Positions 24,409 to 33,920 of a stretch of DNA of 64,000 nt are shown here, piece by piece. Source of the stretch: Aved-18 sp964606665 (lineage in GTDB: Bacteria; Cyanobacteriota; Vampirovibrionia; Obscuribacterales; Obscuribacteraceae); NCBI GenBank assembly GCA_964606665.1, contig CAZSHS010000005.1:91524-155523 (forward strand), written 5' to 3'. Both the position numbers and the translations under genes were made by a program. The first letter of the stretch is position 1. Each line of letters begins with the position of its first letter. The notes beneath the pieces are model-generated. The model was not told the origin of the DNA. It worked only from the letters and a program-made list of their open reading frames with translations, and searched no databases.

Positions 24409-25149
24409 TCAGTTTAACTGCTTGGTCCAATTCACAACCAATTTCTTTTCTGCGCCAAAACTAGTTTGAATTTTAGTCAGATCTTTTAACTTGTCTTCAA
24501 CTTTGCTAAGCGAATCGGCAATTTCCATGCCGATTTTCTCGGCTTCATGCTTTTTTATATCGCTTCGATTACACAAATCTTTTGTCCCTGCTCGCAGTTT
24601 GTCGCTCATCCGGCTCACACGGTCGATCGCTCTAATTAACTCATCACACTGATCTACAAGTCCGATATCTAAATGATCGATAGTTCTTGCACTTTCGCGT
24701 TGCGATGCAGCTTTGAGTGTGTCTTGTTTTAATTCGGGAATATCAACTCTTAGAGATTTGAGCACAGAAATTGCATTTCCATCGGGGCAGTTTAATACTG
24801 CCAATAACAAATGCTCCGTAGCGGTTCGCTCAAGACCGAGCTTCTTAGCCTCTTTATGGGCTTGTTCGATTACACGCTCAGCTTTGTCAGTATAAGGAAT
24901 TTCGACTGACACAAAGCCCGAACCGCGTTGAATTAGTTTTTCAACTGCATGGCGTGTATCGTTTAGGGTGACACCCCTTGCACTCAAAACACGAGCGGCA
25001 GAGCCAGTTCCTTCAGCTATAAGACCTAACAGTAATTGTTCGGTACAAACAAAATTATGTCCCAAGCGCCTGGCTTCGTCTTGAGCCTTTTCAATGGCGT
25101 TGGATGCTTTTTGAGTAAACTCTTCTAGCAGATGTACTTCCTGAGTCAT
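24409..25149 (-). CDS. Stand-alone Clp N-domain protein (ClpC/ClpA repeat pair, no ATPase)
   Basis: 246 residues. Residues about 5-150 are the two Clp_N repeats: FTQKASNAIEKAQDEARRLG, then TEQLLLGLIAEGTGSAARVL, and the second AERVIEQAHKEAKKLG with TEHLLLAVL. In ClpC these recruit substrates and adaptors. No AAA+ module follows; instead there is a helical C-terminal third (DQCDELIRAIDRVSRMSDKL, EIADSLSKVEDKLKDL). It may act as an adaptor or a decoy for the Clp machine. The ATG is preceded by AAGGA. It lies two bases after the GH38 mannosidase gene and is probably its operon partner. Confidence 0.85.
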   Translation of the reverse strand: MTQEVHLLEEFTQKASNAIEKAQDEARRLGHNFVCTEQLLLGLIAEGTGSAARVLSARGVTLNDTRHAVEKLIQRGSGFVSVEIPYTDKAERVIEQAHKEAKKLGLERTATEHLLLAVLNCPDGNAISVLKSLRVDIPELKQDTLKAASQRESARTIDHLDIGLVDQCDELIRAIDRVSRMSDKLRAGTKDLCNRSDIKKHEAEKIGMEIADSLSKVEDKLKDLTKIQTSFGAEKKLVVNWTKQLN

Positions 25150-25151
25150 TT

Positions 25152-27902
25152 TTATCCTTGTGATTTCAAATTGAGTCTAAACGATTTTAATTCATTGGCA
25201 CGAAAATCTACTTCGTATACACCAGGTTTGGTGGCATTAATCAATCCGTATCTAAAACCATCGAGATCGACTTCTTCCAGGTATCGATGCGTAATTCCGA
25301 CATTGAGATTGGCCGTAACAGGCTTGTCGCTTGTATTTAAAATGCGCAGATTATAGCCCTGCACATCTTCGAACATTGCCATCAACACAAGATTTTGATT
25401 ATCAATCTCACAAAACGACCACGAAGCTTGTTTGGATGGTGGAAGCTTTGGCTTCCACCCCTTCTGGCAAACCGGCGACGCCCAGAGCGGATTCTCAAAG
25501 AGAGTGGCTAAATGATACGCTTCGCTTGGCTCTTCAGTGGAGAGTGGTGCCCATCCATAAAGAGCAGTCTGCTCACCAAGACAATTTCCCTCAGGTGTAT
25601 CCATATGAGGCCCGGCACCTCCGCCGCGACTCCACAGTCCACCTCTGGATAATTTAGAAAACGCACGCAATAAAGTGATACCAACTGAATCTTCAGTAGC
25701 ACCATATTCAGGCAAACCGCTATTTAAAAATAATTGGTCTCCGGCAATGAAGAAACGTTGGCAAGCAAATCTATCAAGCGGCGTTTCTTTGTATTTACCT
25801 ACAGGCAGTCTGGGTGCGTCTTTTGTTACTGGTCGCTTAACAAGCGAGAAATGATTTTCGGAAGTCGTTTGATTGATTTTGGAGCTTGTTTTAAATTCGA
25901 CTTCAAGTCGGTGATCGCGTGATTGATTCTGCCAGGTGGTCTGGAAGAATAAAACTGGAACGCCAGCTTTAAGAGTAATTGTAGTGTAAAGCTTGTGTTT
26001 GAGCGTTTCTTTAGAGCGCTCAAACACTTTTAGTATGTCTTTTGTTTCAGCACTATCTAAAATGCTTTGATCTTTGCTTTCGACTATTCCTTCTGGAATA
26101 TCGATTTCGTGCACCAATTCAATTGCACAAACAAGGGCTCCTTTTGATTTGACACTTGCTTTTAAAACCTTTGCTTCAATCGGTTTATCCTTGTAGAGAG
26201 GGTCGAAGTTATAGCTATCTCCGCCATCTCCAACGTCTTTGAAGGTCATCGTCAAATCAAAGTTTTTCTTTCCAGCCTCGACACGAAGTCCGCCCTTAGC
26301 ATCAAAGTGCAAAGTCATAAACTCGTTTGCGATGGAAGTCTGGGAAGAAGGAGTCAATGCTTTTGCAGGCGTTGCCACCTCAGAAAAATTAGAACAACCA
26401 AGAGCCGGCACATTGGCATTGAGCCAGCCGCTAACTCTAGTTATGTCACGATAAGTCGGCACGCCACCGCTCCATCCAAAAAGGTCCGTGCATGATTCTG
26501 CTTGATCAATCTGAATTGATTTAGCTTTATCCTCGCCAATTGCATTCAGGACGGCTTTGAAAGCCTCTTCAACAGACATCGATTTATTTTCAAAGGCCAT
26601 TTCAAACGCCACCGGACCTGATACTGGTCGGCTGGAGAAATTGAAAAGAATAAAGTCTTTTACTTGTGCTTGAGGATCGGCAAGTTGAAAATGCGATCGT
26701 GAAATACCCTGAGCAGGAGACGTTTTAGAAACTTGCGAGCTTGCAAGCAAACTCTCGCGTACTCGAGTTTCTAGATTATCCAAAACAGAATTAATGGTTT
26801 GATAACGAGTAAGCATTTCTTGATGAACAGCATCGATGCTACAACCACAAATACTGTCGTGAGGCTGATTGCGCAATAATTGTTTGAGGGCGTATAAGAG
26901 TTCTTCAGTTGGATACTTAGACAAATTCAAACTACTAGCAAAAGTTAAAAGCGGCTCAACTAGCTTGAACAAGCGATGTTCGATTTGTCTGTTATGACGC
27001 TTAAGATAAAGTCGGCTCGACAAAACTCCAGGCAATAAGTAAGCGGCAAAGAGTTCAAATGCGTTGTCGTTGTTACGCAATTCGCCTTGCCAAACAGGAA
27101 TTTGCTTTTTCTCTTTCTCCTGCATATTCTGCAATTTGGTCAAATACAAAGCTAAAGTTACTACTTCTAAATTTGGTTGACTGCCATTTTCATTAAAAGC
27201 ATCTTTTAGAGCTTGCAATTGATGATTAAAAGACCCAGGCGCACCCACATGATCGCCACCTACCGGCACAAGGGCAGAGTCATTTATTTTGGATGAAGGC
27301 CAATTTTCTAAAGTCTTAGTTATGGGCTTTTTGGGATCTTTTGCTTCGTGAAAACAGGTCTGGAAATATCCGCGCGATAGAACGTGACAAAACACAGAAC
27401 TTCCATCTGGACTTTCCCAAATAAATTCGGTGCCATCAGATGCGATACTAGCTGGCACTCCGCGCCAGGCGGTTGCTTTGTCTATGCTGAAGCCACGCAA
27501 GATACAAGGAATATCCTGGCTATGACCAAAAGTATCGGGACTATAACCGACCATCATTGGCTTGCCAAATTGTCTAGATACACCAAGCCCAGTTTTTAAA
27601 TTGCGAATAAGACTTTCGCCGTTAACAAGCATGTGGTCGCTTAAAACATACCAGGGACCAACAGCAACCTTGCCCGCTTTAACCAGAGCTTCGATTTTTG
27701 ATTTCATCTGGGGTTGAATTTCGAGTAGATCGTCCAATAAAGCTGTCTGTCCATCCAATTGGAAACTAGGTAATCCACCCGATTCGATTTGTTTGATGAT
27801 ACTGCCGATGACAGCAGGCAATTGCATTCTGTATTGCTCGAATGTGAAATACCATTCGCGGTCCCAGTGAGTATGCAGAAAGAATGAATAAGTTGTGGCC
27901 AT
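25152..27902 (-). CDS. Glycoside hydrolase family 38 alpha-mannosidase-like protein
   Basis: 916 residues. The GH38 catalytic domain is at the N-terminus: HTHWDREWY (residues 10-18) supplies zinc-binding His12 and Asp14, SPDTFGHS (121-128) contains the nucleophile Asp123, a GGDHVGAPG segment lies near 215-225, and RNQPHDSICGCSIDAVHQEM marks the end of the alpha/beta and three-helix region. A long beta-rich mannosidase C-terminal domain follows. There is no signal peptide, so the enzyme is cytosolic and probably trims mannosides taken up or made inside the cell. The start ATG has AGAGG upstream. It is in an operon with the isomerase-like gene before it and the Clp-N gene after it. Confidence 0.92.
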   Translation of the reverse strand: MATTYSFFLHTHWDREWYFTFEQYRMQLPAVIGSIIKQIESGGLPSFQLDGQTALLDDLLEIQPQMKSKIEALVKAGKVAVGPWYVLSDHMLVNGESLIRNLKTGLGVSRQFGKPMMVGYSPDTFGHSQDIPCILRGFSIDKATAWRGVPASIASDGTEFIWESPDGSSVFCHVLSRGYFQTCFHEAKDPKKPITKTLENWPSSKINDSALVPVGGDHVGAPGSFNHQLQALKDAFNENGSQPNLEVVTLALYLTKLQNMQEKEKKQIPVWQGELRNNDNAFELFAAYLLPGVLSSRLYLKRHNRQIEHRLFKLVEPLLTFASSLNLSKYPTEELLYALKQLLRNQPHDSICGCSIDAVHQEMLTRYQTINSVLDNLETRVRESLLASSQVSKTSPAQGISRSHFQLADPQAQVKDFILFNFSSRPVSGPVAFEMAFENKSMSVEEAFKAVLNAIGEDKAKSIQIDQAESCTDLFGWSGGVPTYRDITRVSGWLNANVPALGCSNFSEVATPAKALTPSSQTSIANEFMTLHFDAKGGLRVEAGKKNFDLTMTFKDVGDGGDSYNFDPLYKDKPIEAKVLKASVKSKGALVCAIELVHEIDIPEGIVESKDQSILDSAETKDILKVFERSKETLKHKLYTTITLKAGVPVLFFQTTWQNQSRDHRLEVEFKTSSKINQTTSENHFSLVKRPVTKDAPRLPVGKYKETPLDRFACQRFFIAGDQLFLNSGLPEYGATEDSVGITLLRAFSKLSRGGLWSRGGGAGPHMDTPEGNCLGEQTALYGWAPLSTEEPSEAYHLATLFENPLWASPVCQKGWKPKLPPSKQASWSFCEIDNQNLVLMAMFEDVQGYNLRILNTSDKPVTANLNVGITHRYLEEVDLDGFRYGLINATKPGVYEVDFRANELKSFRLNLKSQG

Positions 27903-27909
27903 AAGCCTC

Positions 27910-28785
27910 TTAGAGTTTTATCAGGGGTGCTATTTTGGCAATACATTGATCGAGCGCATCTTCCATTTGCGCCTGATCACCGTAAATAAATTCGTCATCG
28001 AAGCGTAGAGAAAAAGTTCCTTTGAATTCATAAAGTTTGAGCAACTCTATCAGTTGCGCCCAATCGACTTTGCCTTTGCCCACAAGCCGATACCGCCACC
28101 AGAGTGGTCCATACATGCCGCTGTCCTTAAGCATTTCGCGATCTATTTCAACATCAGCACCTTCGATGTTTTCGATAGCCGACGCAAAATGAGAGAGGAC
28201 GGCTAAATAATCAATACCAAGCCACAGACAATCTCCAGGCGAGAAGCTCAAAGATAGTCCCTCACAGCTCGATAGTAAGTCGCGCCAATCTTGCGGTTCC
28301 ATTGCACGCCATTTTTTAAGCGAGGTTCCGCGTCTGCTTTCTGGCGCTGAAAGTCTAAGCACAGGCTTGATTTGATGCGGCTCCATAAGGGAGAGCATTT
28401 CTTTGTAATCTTGCTCAAATGCACCCTTCCACTCTTCATCAAGACCTGGTTCTATATGAAAACCGATACGCTTACAATTGAGAAAATTAGCCACTTTCAC
28501 AAGCTTTGAAAGCATAGCTAAAAATTTCTGGGAGGATTTTTTATTGCCTGGTTGATGTTCGAACTCAAGATTTATTGAGGCAATTTCTACCTCGCGCTCG
28601 CCACACAAATCTTTGAGCGAAGTGAGGTAGGTCTGCTCCTTTTTATTTACTTCTAAAGCGCCTTTACTTGAAACGCTAAAAGGCGAAAAAGAAAACTCAA
28701 GCGAGGGGATGCCTTTTTGATGGGCAAGTTCAACTGATTCTTTTAAGCCGGCACCAAATTTAGTGGCATCAAAACAAAGTTTCAT
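27910..28785 (-). CDS. Sugar isomerase/epimerase-like TIM-barrel protein
   Basis: 291 residues from the ATG at 28785. The pattern is that of xylose isomerase-like TIM barrels (AP-endonuclease family 2): MKLCFDATKFGAGLKESVEL, an SLEFSFSPFS strand, ASINLEFEHQPG, then RIGFHIEPGLDEEW and SFSPGDCLWLG, with RLVGKGKVDWAQLIELLKLYEF and GTFSLRFDDEF near the end. The usual metal-ligand set (Glu, Asp, His, Glu) is only partly visible, so catalysis is uncertain. Seven bases separate it from the GH38 gene, which points to mannoside or related sugar metabolism. Confidence 0.7.
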   Translation of the reverse strand: MKLCFDATKFGAGLKESVELAHQKGIPSLEFSFSPFSVSSKGALEVNKKEQTYLTSLKDLCGEREVEIASINLEFEHQPGNKKSSQKFLAMLSKLVKVANFLNCKRIGFHIEPGLDEEWKGAFEQDYKEMLSLMEPHQIKPVLRLSAPESRRGTSLKKWRAMEPQDWRDLLSSCEGLSLSFSPGDCLWLGIDYLAVLSHFASAIENIEGADVEIDREMLKDSGMYGPLWWRYRLVGKGKVDWAQLIELLKLYEFKGTFSLRFDDEFIYGDQAQMEDALDQCIAKIAPLIKL

Positions 28786-28855
28786 CAAAGGATATTTCCC
28801 TGAGGAACAGAGACCCTGTAAAGGATAGCAGATTCAAACCGCTTCTATTTTAAAT

Positions 28856-29515
28856 CTAGTAATCGCTCAAATAAGCTTGGCGAATTCGTGGATCTTTAAT
28901 GTCGTTGAAATCCATCCTTGTCAGGGTCTTGGCGCGAAACTCGCCACCGTGACGCAAAGACAAAGTCACTGGGGTATTTGGCGTTCCCACAATTAAGTCG
29001 TAGCATTCTTCGCGGTTTAAACCTTGAGTTGGAACACCATCCACCGCCACAATCACATCTTCAGGCACAATTCCTGCCGTAAATGCAGGAGTGCCTGGAA
29101 AAACGTTATTGACTACAGGTGAATAGCCTTGTTGACAGAGAAATTTGACCCCAATGATGCCAATATTCGATTGTATTGAAGTATCGAAAAAGCCCTGGTT
29201 GGTATTGCTTTGCAAGCGCCCATTCTGGGTTTGCATATCGAGCCTGCTCTTCTCTTGTGACAGTTTAAATTTCTTATTCTTCTTTTCTTTGGCAAGCTTC
29301 TCATGGTGCTGGACCCCAGCCTTGAGCGGCTCCTTCTTAGACGGCAGTGCTTGCGGCGGCGGCGTATTATCGAGCTTGGGCTCCGCCATTTGCAACTGAT
29401 ATGTAGACTGACCATGCCCCGGAGTTGGAACCGTCTGAGCCTGTGCCACAGTCACAGAGCCAAGCATTAAAGCTCCAATCAGCAAATTTAAGGCTCGTGA
29501 AACGTTCGTTTTCAT
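28856..29515 (-). CDS. Secreted PDZ-domain protein
   Basis: 219 residues. A signal peptide ends AQA-Q at about residue 27. A Pro/Lys-rich linker (40-100) follows, then a PDZ domain at about 117-205: IGIIGVKFLCQQG, VNNVFPGTPAFTAGIVPEDVIVAVDG and RHGGEFRAKTLTR. The PGTPA...AGI..EDVI.AVDG pattern is the classic PDZ core, including the ligand-binding loop region. No protease domain is attached, so it likely binds protein C-termini in the periplasm. It is monocistronic or a short unit, 70 bases before the isomerase gene. Confidence 0.8.
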   Translation of the reverse strand: MKTNVSRALNLLIGALMLGSVTVAQAQTVPTPGHGQSTYQLQMAEPKLDNTPPPQALPSKKEPLKAGVQHHEKLAKEKKNKKFKLSQEKSRLDMQTQNGRLQSNTNQGFFDTSIQSNIGIIGVKFLCQQGYSPVVNNVFPGTPAFTAGIVPEDVIVAVDGVPTQGLNREECYDLIVGTPNTPVTLSLRHGGEFRAKTLTRMDFNDIKDPRIRQAYLSDY

Positions 29516-29740
29516 AGTAAGGCTTTAGACAGACAAATAACCAATTTGGTTCCTTTCAATGCTTGATTCTTCCCAAATTTCCAAGAAATCCGCGCCTGGT
29601 TAATAAAAGGCTCATAATGCTCATATTACTATAATGCTTAAACATAAGCTAAAAGAACCGGACAAGCTCTCACCGCGTGCTAGTCTGATGCTCTTCGCAT
29701 TTAATCTCGTACTTTTTTGTACTTCTTGGAGGTTGTCAAA

Positions 29741-30676
29741 GTGAGTAAGGTCACAGTAGTTGGAGCAGGAAACGTTGGAGCAACATGCGCTCAGTATGTC
29801 GCAGAAAAAAACATCGCCGATGTGGTGCTAATTGATGTTGTCGAAGGGTTGCCTCAGGGCAAATCGCTCGACCTCATGCAAGCCGCTCCCATCAACTATC
29901 ATGACCGCAAAATCACCGGCACAAATGACTATGCCGCAACCAAAGATTCAGACGTCATTGTCATCACCGCAGGTATTGCCCGCAAGCCCGGCATGTCACG
30001 CGACGACTTGTTGAAGACTAACGCCAATATTGTTCAAAGCGTTGTTGAGCAAACGATCAAACACAGCCCTAACGCTATCTATATATGTGTAACAAACCCG
30101 CTAGACGTCATGACCTACTTGACCTGGAAAACTAGCAAGCTGCCCAAAAATCGTGTACTTGGTATGGCAGGCGTACTTGATAGCGCTCGCTTCCAAACAT
30201 TCATCGGCATGGAAACCGGCTGCTCGGTAGAAGACATCCGCGCCATGGTGCTTGGAGGACACGGCGACTTGATGGTGCCACTAACTCGCATGGCTACAGT
30301 AAACGGCATTCCAATTTCTGAATTGCTTCCCCAAGCAAAAATTGACGAAATGGTCGTAAGAACCCAGAACGGCGGCATCGAAATCGTCAACTTCATGAAG
30401 ACCAGTGCATTTTATGCACCAGGCGCCTCAGCCGCTCAAATGGTTGAAGCAGTGCTCTTCGACAAAAAACGTCTACTTCCTTGCTGCGTGCTTGCCGAAG
30501 GCGAATACGGCTTGAAAGATGTATACGTCGGTCTGCCTTGCATTGTTGGCAAAAACGGTGTCGAGCGAATCGTCGAACTCAAACTCGAAAAAGAAGAATC
30601 GGCAGCACTTAAAAAATCGGCTGACGCTATTCGCGAAAACATCGACGTATTGAACAAATTGATGGTTCCAGCCTAG
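29741..30676 (+). CDS. mdh: Malate dehydrogenase (LDH-like type)
   Basis: 311 residues from the GTG at 29741, with GGAGG eight bases upstream; the open frame to 29717 adds eight doubtful codons. Motifs: VVGAGNVGATCA (NAD-binding glycine loop), LIDVVEG (Asp that prefers NAD), ITAGIARKPGMSRDDLL (the Arg of ARKPGMSRD and its loop fix malate specificity), CVTNPLDVMT, and the proton-relay GGHGDLMVPL with the catalytic His. It interconverts malate and oxaloacetate in the cytosol. The stop overlaps the GTG start of the next gene by one base. Confidence 0.95.
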   Translation: MSKVTVVGAGNVGATCAQYVAEKNIADVVLIDVVEGLPQGKSLDLMQAAPINYHDRKITGTNDYAATKDSDVIVITAGIARKPGMSRDDLLKTNANIVQSVVEQTIKHSPNAIYICVTNPLDVMTYLTWKTSKLPKNRVLGMAGVLDSARFQTFIGMETGCSVEDIRAMVLGGHGDLMVPLTRMATVNGIPISELLPQAKIDEMVVRTQNGGIEIVNFMKTSAFYAPGASAAQMVEAVLFDKKRLLPCCVLAEGEYGLKDVYVGLPCIVGKNGVERIVELKLEKEESAALKKSADAIRENIDVLNKLMVPA

Positions 30677-31614
30677 TGACTTCAAAGACTTCTTTAGTCT
30701 TAGCAGTCTTGGCGATAATCTCGCTAGGTGCAGGGCCGTCAAAAGCGGCCCTCACCTCGCTTGAGCCTCCAAAATCTGCCGACGAAGAAAAACTAGTAGA
30801 GCGAAATTTGCAAATTCTTGAGCGCAAATGGAACGAACACGACTTAGATGGCGTGATGCGTCACTATGCAGATGATTATGTAAACAACGACGGTCTTGAT
30901 AAAAAATCTGTTTCTGAACTAACTAAAGACCTCTGGAAAAACTACCCAGACGCCAAGTCCACCTCTAAAATGGGCAAAATCAGAGTCGAAGGTAGATTTG
31001 CTACGGTCGATTCACATGATACCGCCACTGGTTACACCGCAAAAGAATTACCTGCTGTTGGTGGCAAAGGTGAGTTGTCGTCTATTTCTGAAGGACAGCT
31101 ATTCTTGAAGAAAGTGGGCGATGAGTGGAAAATCATCGGCGACAGAATAGACTACGAACGTGTGCGCGTTGCTTTTGGTATGGCACGCAATCTCAAAGCC
31201 ACTTTCACAGCGCCTGAGCAAGTGAAAGCAGGACAAGAATATTCTGCTCGCCTGCTTGTGCAAGTTCCACCTGACCTTCTTGCAGTGGGTTCAATCACCT
31301 CAGAACCACTACAATATCCTCAAGTTACACATACTGAAGTCTGGAGACAAATAGACGAAGATTCGCAGACTATCGAGAGAGTCATTCGTGCTAATGCTTC
31401 AAACCACAACGAATTGCTAATGGCGACAGTCGGAATTACCGGAACAGGTGAGTCCGAGCGCATGAAATTAAAAGGTCTTACATACATAACTCGCAGAATG
31501 AATGTGGTGCCACTCAACACACCAATCACCAAGCCGGCGACTAAGACTGCCGATGGCGAATCGAAAAAAATGCCGGCAACAACTCCCGATATAAACGACG
31601 AAACTCTTGAGTAA
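30676..31614 (+). CDS. Secreted SnoaL/DUF4440-like protein
   Basis: 312 residues from a GTG that overlaps the mdh stop by one base. A signal peptide ends SKA-A near residue 24. Residues about 40-155 look like a SnoaL/DUF4440 NTF2-like fold (ILERKWNEHDLDGVMRHYADDYVNN, VGDEWKIIGDRIDYE). The second half is beta-rich (ATFTAPEQVKAGQEYSARLL). SnoaL-type domains include isomerases and non-catalytic binding proteins. The C-terminus is Thr/Lys-rich. It sits between mdh and lspA, and its last codons overlap lspA. Confidence 0.65.
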   Translation: MTSKTSLVLAVLAIISLGAGPSKAALTSLEPPKSADEEKLVERNLQILERKWNEHDLDGVMRHYADDYVNNDGLDKKSVSELTKDLWKNYPDAKSTSKMGKIRVEGRFATVDSHDTATGYTAKELPAVGGKGELSSISEGQLFLKKVGDEWKIIGDRIDYERVRVAFGMARNLKATFTAPEQVKAGQEYSARLLVQVPPDLLAVGSITSEPLQYPQVTHTEVWRQIDEDSQTIERVIRANASNHNELLMATVGITGTGESERMKLKGLTYITRRMNVVPLNTPITKPATKTADGESKKMPATTPDINDETLE

Positions 31615-32101
31615 GAATTCGAAACTAATTACTTTCATTTTTCTATTCATCAGCTTAGGCGCAGACATTTTAACTAAAGTCTGGGCCAAGTCTAACCTAA
31701 CTCCTGGGTCGGAAGTTAAGGCAATTCCTGGCTTAATAAATTTTGCTCTGACCACCAATACCGGTGGCGCCTTTTCTTTTGGTGAAAATAATTTTTGGAT
31801 GGTGACTGGTGCTGCAAGCCTGTTGACCCTGGGGATAATTGCCTGGTGGATCAAAAAAGAAATAAAAGGACCGACCTTTTTAAATACAGAACGAGCGGCC
31901 ATAGGATTTTTGCTTGGTGGTGCGGTGGGCAATCTAATAGACAGATTTAGATTTGGTAAAGTGACAGACTTTATCGAATTTGCTTTTATCAATTTTCCAA
32001 TTTTCAATGTAGCCGACATTTGTATAGATGTAGGCATAGGGCTTCTGTACATCGCCCTATGGCAAAAACACAAAACAGAAAAAAAGTCCCAAAATGACTG
32101 A
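31607..32101 (+). CDS. lspA: Lipoprotein signal peptidase (signal peptidase II)
   Basis: 164 residues from a TTG start inside the end of the previous gene. Four transmembrane helices. The family boxes are LGADILTKVW, TTNTGGAFSF, GGAVGNLIDRFRFGKVTDFIEF (first catalytic Asp in VTDFI) and FNVADICI (second catalytic Asp). It cleaves the signal peptide of prolipoproteins in the inner membrane, which fits the lipoproteins encoded elsewhere in this window. Overlaps the RluD-type gene by eight bases. Confidence 0.95.
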   Translation: MSKNSKLITFIFLFISLGADILTKVWAKSNLTPGSEVKAIPGLINFALTTNTGGAFSFGENNFWMVTGAASLLTLGIIAWWIKKEIKGPTFLNTERAAIGFLLGGAVGNLIDRFRFGKVTDFIEFAFINFPIFNVADICIDVGIGLLYIALWQKHKTEKKSQND

Positions 32102-33059
32102 AGACGAGCTAGAAATTATTTTTGAAGGCGCGCCGGATCTGCCCCCAAATCCTCGTCTTGATCAATTTCTTGCTTATGAATTACCAGAGCATAGTCGTGC
32201 TTATTTGCAAAAACTGATAGAGCAAAATCTGGTTCAAGTTAATGGAAAAATAGGCAAAGCCTCGCTCAAACTAAAACTGGGCGACAATATTATGCTTAAT
32301 TTACCAGAACCGGTGCCACTATTGGTGGAGCCAGAAAACATTCCATTAGATATAAAATTTGAAGATAAAAATATGCTTGTAATAAACAAGCCCGCAGGCA
32401 TGATTACTCACCCTGGCGCAGGCGTATCATCAGGCACTCTGGTAAACGCCGTGATGTTCCACTGCGGCAGTGAGCTATCTGGAATATCTGGAACAATGCG
32501 TCCTGGCATTGTGCATCGCTTAGATAAAGATACAAGCGGTTTGATTATGGTGGCAAAAAACGATCTAGCTCATCAGTCTCTTGCAGCACAAATTGCAGCT
32601 AAGACTGCAAGACGAACTTATTTAGCCATTCTTGAAGGTCATCTCAAAGTCAAAGAAGGTATTGTCGACAAGCCAATTGGACGCAATACCAAAGATAGAA
32701 AATCCATGGCAATTACTCAAAGCGGCAGACGTGCGGTGACGCGGTACAAAGTATTGCAAGACTTCGCCAAATATTCTCTAGTCGAGTGTGACCTGGAAAC
32801 AGGACGGACACATCAGATACGTGTGCACATGGCTCATTTTCAAGCACCTGTTGTGGGCGATCTTGTTTACAATAACAAAACAACCGGAAACCTGGCAAAA
32901 CGCACGAAATTAGGACTCCTCGGGCAGGCGCTGCACGCTTATAAACTGGCTTTCACTCACCCAATCACAGAAGAATTGATAGAATTGCAGGCCGATCCAC
33001 CCAAGGATTTCGCCGCGCTTTTGACTAAACTGGGCAAAGCGGAAGGACTAAATTTATGA
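32094..33059 (+). CDS. RluA/RluD-family pseudouridine synthase
   Basis: 321 residues. The N-terminal S4 RNA-binding domain (LDQFLAYELPEHSRAYLQKLI, then VQVNGKIGKASLKLKLGD) is followed by the catalytic domain: VINKPAGMITHPG, GIVHRLDKDTSGLIMVAK (the catalytic Asp is in HRLDKDTSG), and RTHQIRVHMAHF with an R-G-D-like GDLVYN. It isomerises uridine to pseudouridine in 23S rRNA; the exact sites (RluD type 1911/1915/1917 or other) cannot be told. Translationally linked to lspA and to the LapA-like gene. Confidence 0.93.
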   Translation: MTEDELEIIFEGAPDLPPNPRLDQFLAYELPEHSRAYLQKLIEQNLVQVNGKIGKASLKLKLGDNIMLNLPEPVPLLVEPENIPLDIKFEDKNMLVINKPAGMITHPGAGVSSGTLVNAVMFHCGSELSGISGTMRPGIVHRLDKDTSGLIMVAKNDLAHQSLAAQIAAKTARRTYLAILEGHLKVKEGIVDKPIGRNTKDRKSMAITQSGRRAVTRYKVLQDFAKYSLVECDLETGRTHQIRVHMAHFQAPVVGDLVYNNKTTGNLAKRTKLGLLGQALHAYKLAFTHPITEELIELQADPPKDFAALLTKLGKAEGLNL

Positions 33060-33406
33060 GCAAAGCAATAGTTCCAATTATCGTTTGTGTTTTGACCACC
33101 GCCTTTACGCTTGCAGTGGCCTTTTCAAACACCCAGCCAATGAAAATATCAATCTTGGGCTCAGGCATAGACTTAGCTCCGGGCTATCTGGCACTTGGCA
33201 CTTTCGCTCTTGGTGTTGTATCTGTTCTATCTTTTGCCCTTGTTCGTCAAGGCAAGAAAATTGCATCAAACAAAATAGTAGGCGAATGGGAAAAGCAAGA
33301 CGCCAAGCTACAGAACGAAGTTCAATCAGACAAAGTTAAATTGCTCGAAGCCAAAATAGATACGCTTGAAACAGCGCTCAAATCAGCACTTTCACGCAAT
33401 AAATAA
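33056..33406 (+). CDS. LapA-domain-like membrane protein
   Basis: 116 residues. Two transmembrane helices (about 5-23 and 42-62) and a coiled-coil tail (KLQNEVQSDKVKLLEAKIDTLETALKSAL) match the LapA/DUF1049 plan, including the AFSNTQPMKISIL segment between the helices. In enterobacteria LapA helps assemble lipopolysaccharide. It overlaps the synthase by ATGA and is the last gene of the mdh-to-lapA-like run. Confidence 0.65.
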   Translation: MSKAIVPIIVCVLTTAFTLAVAFSNTQPMKISILGSGIDLAPGYLALGTFALGVVSVLSFALVRQGKKIASNKIVGEWEKQDAKLQNEVQSDKVKLLEAKIDTLETALKSALSRNK

Positions 33407-33422
33407 CATAAACAATTAACTT

Positions 33423-33920
33423 TTATTCGCCCATCGACTTGAAATCAGAAGCATTCAAGCCATCCACGAACTTTTTAAATTCTTGTGCTTCTGCTTCATC
33501 TTTCTCATAATCAGCAGGAACAGTGGCTTCATGCACTACTTGTGGTGACACAAAAATAGGCGCCTTTGCTCTAAGCGCAAGCGCAATCGCATCTGAAGGC
33601 CTTGCGTCTATCGCTTTGGTGGTATCCAATCGCGAATCACTCAACACAAGTCTAATTGTGGCGTAGTAAGTGCTTGAAGAAAGCTCGTTTATCTCGATGC
33701 GGTCAACTTTAAATCCAAGTTGTGTAATCGAATTAAGCAATAAATCATGGGTCATTGGGCGCTCTGGCTTTTCGCCATCAAGTGCAGCACTTATTGCCCG
33801 CGCCTCGAACATGCCAATCCAGATAGGAAGTGCACGTCGTTTGGTACTGTCGTTGAGGAGAACGATCGGGTGCCCATTTCGAGCATCAAGTGCGATTACT
33901 GCTACGTGCATCTCAATCAT
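33423..33920 (-). CDS. Bifunctional nuclease-family (DUF151) protein
   Basis: 165 residues. The BFN domain fills residues 1-135: VIALDARNGHPIVLLND, RALPIWIGMFEARAISAAL, the TYYATIRLV strand and AIDARPSDAIALALRAKAPIFV. This is the standard signature. Bacterial and cyanobacterial members are reported as RNase/DNase or stress proteins. The C-terminus is acidic. It is convergent with the LapA-like gene and divergent from the tRNA. Confidence 0.88.
   Translation of the reverse strand: MIEMHVAVIALDARNGHPIVLLNDSTKRRALPIWIGMFEARAISAALDGEKPERPMTHDLLLNSITQLGFKVDRIEINELSSSTYYATIRLVLSDSRLDTTKAIDARPSDAIALALRAKAPIFVSPQVVHEATVPADYEKDEAEAQEFKKFVDGLNASDFKSMGE

Noticed and set aside
31468..32073. 201-codon minus-strand frame
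   Set aside because: Antisense to the end of the SnoaL-like gene and most of lspA, both well supported.
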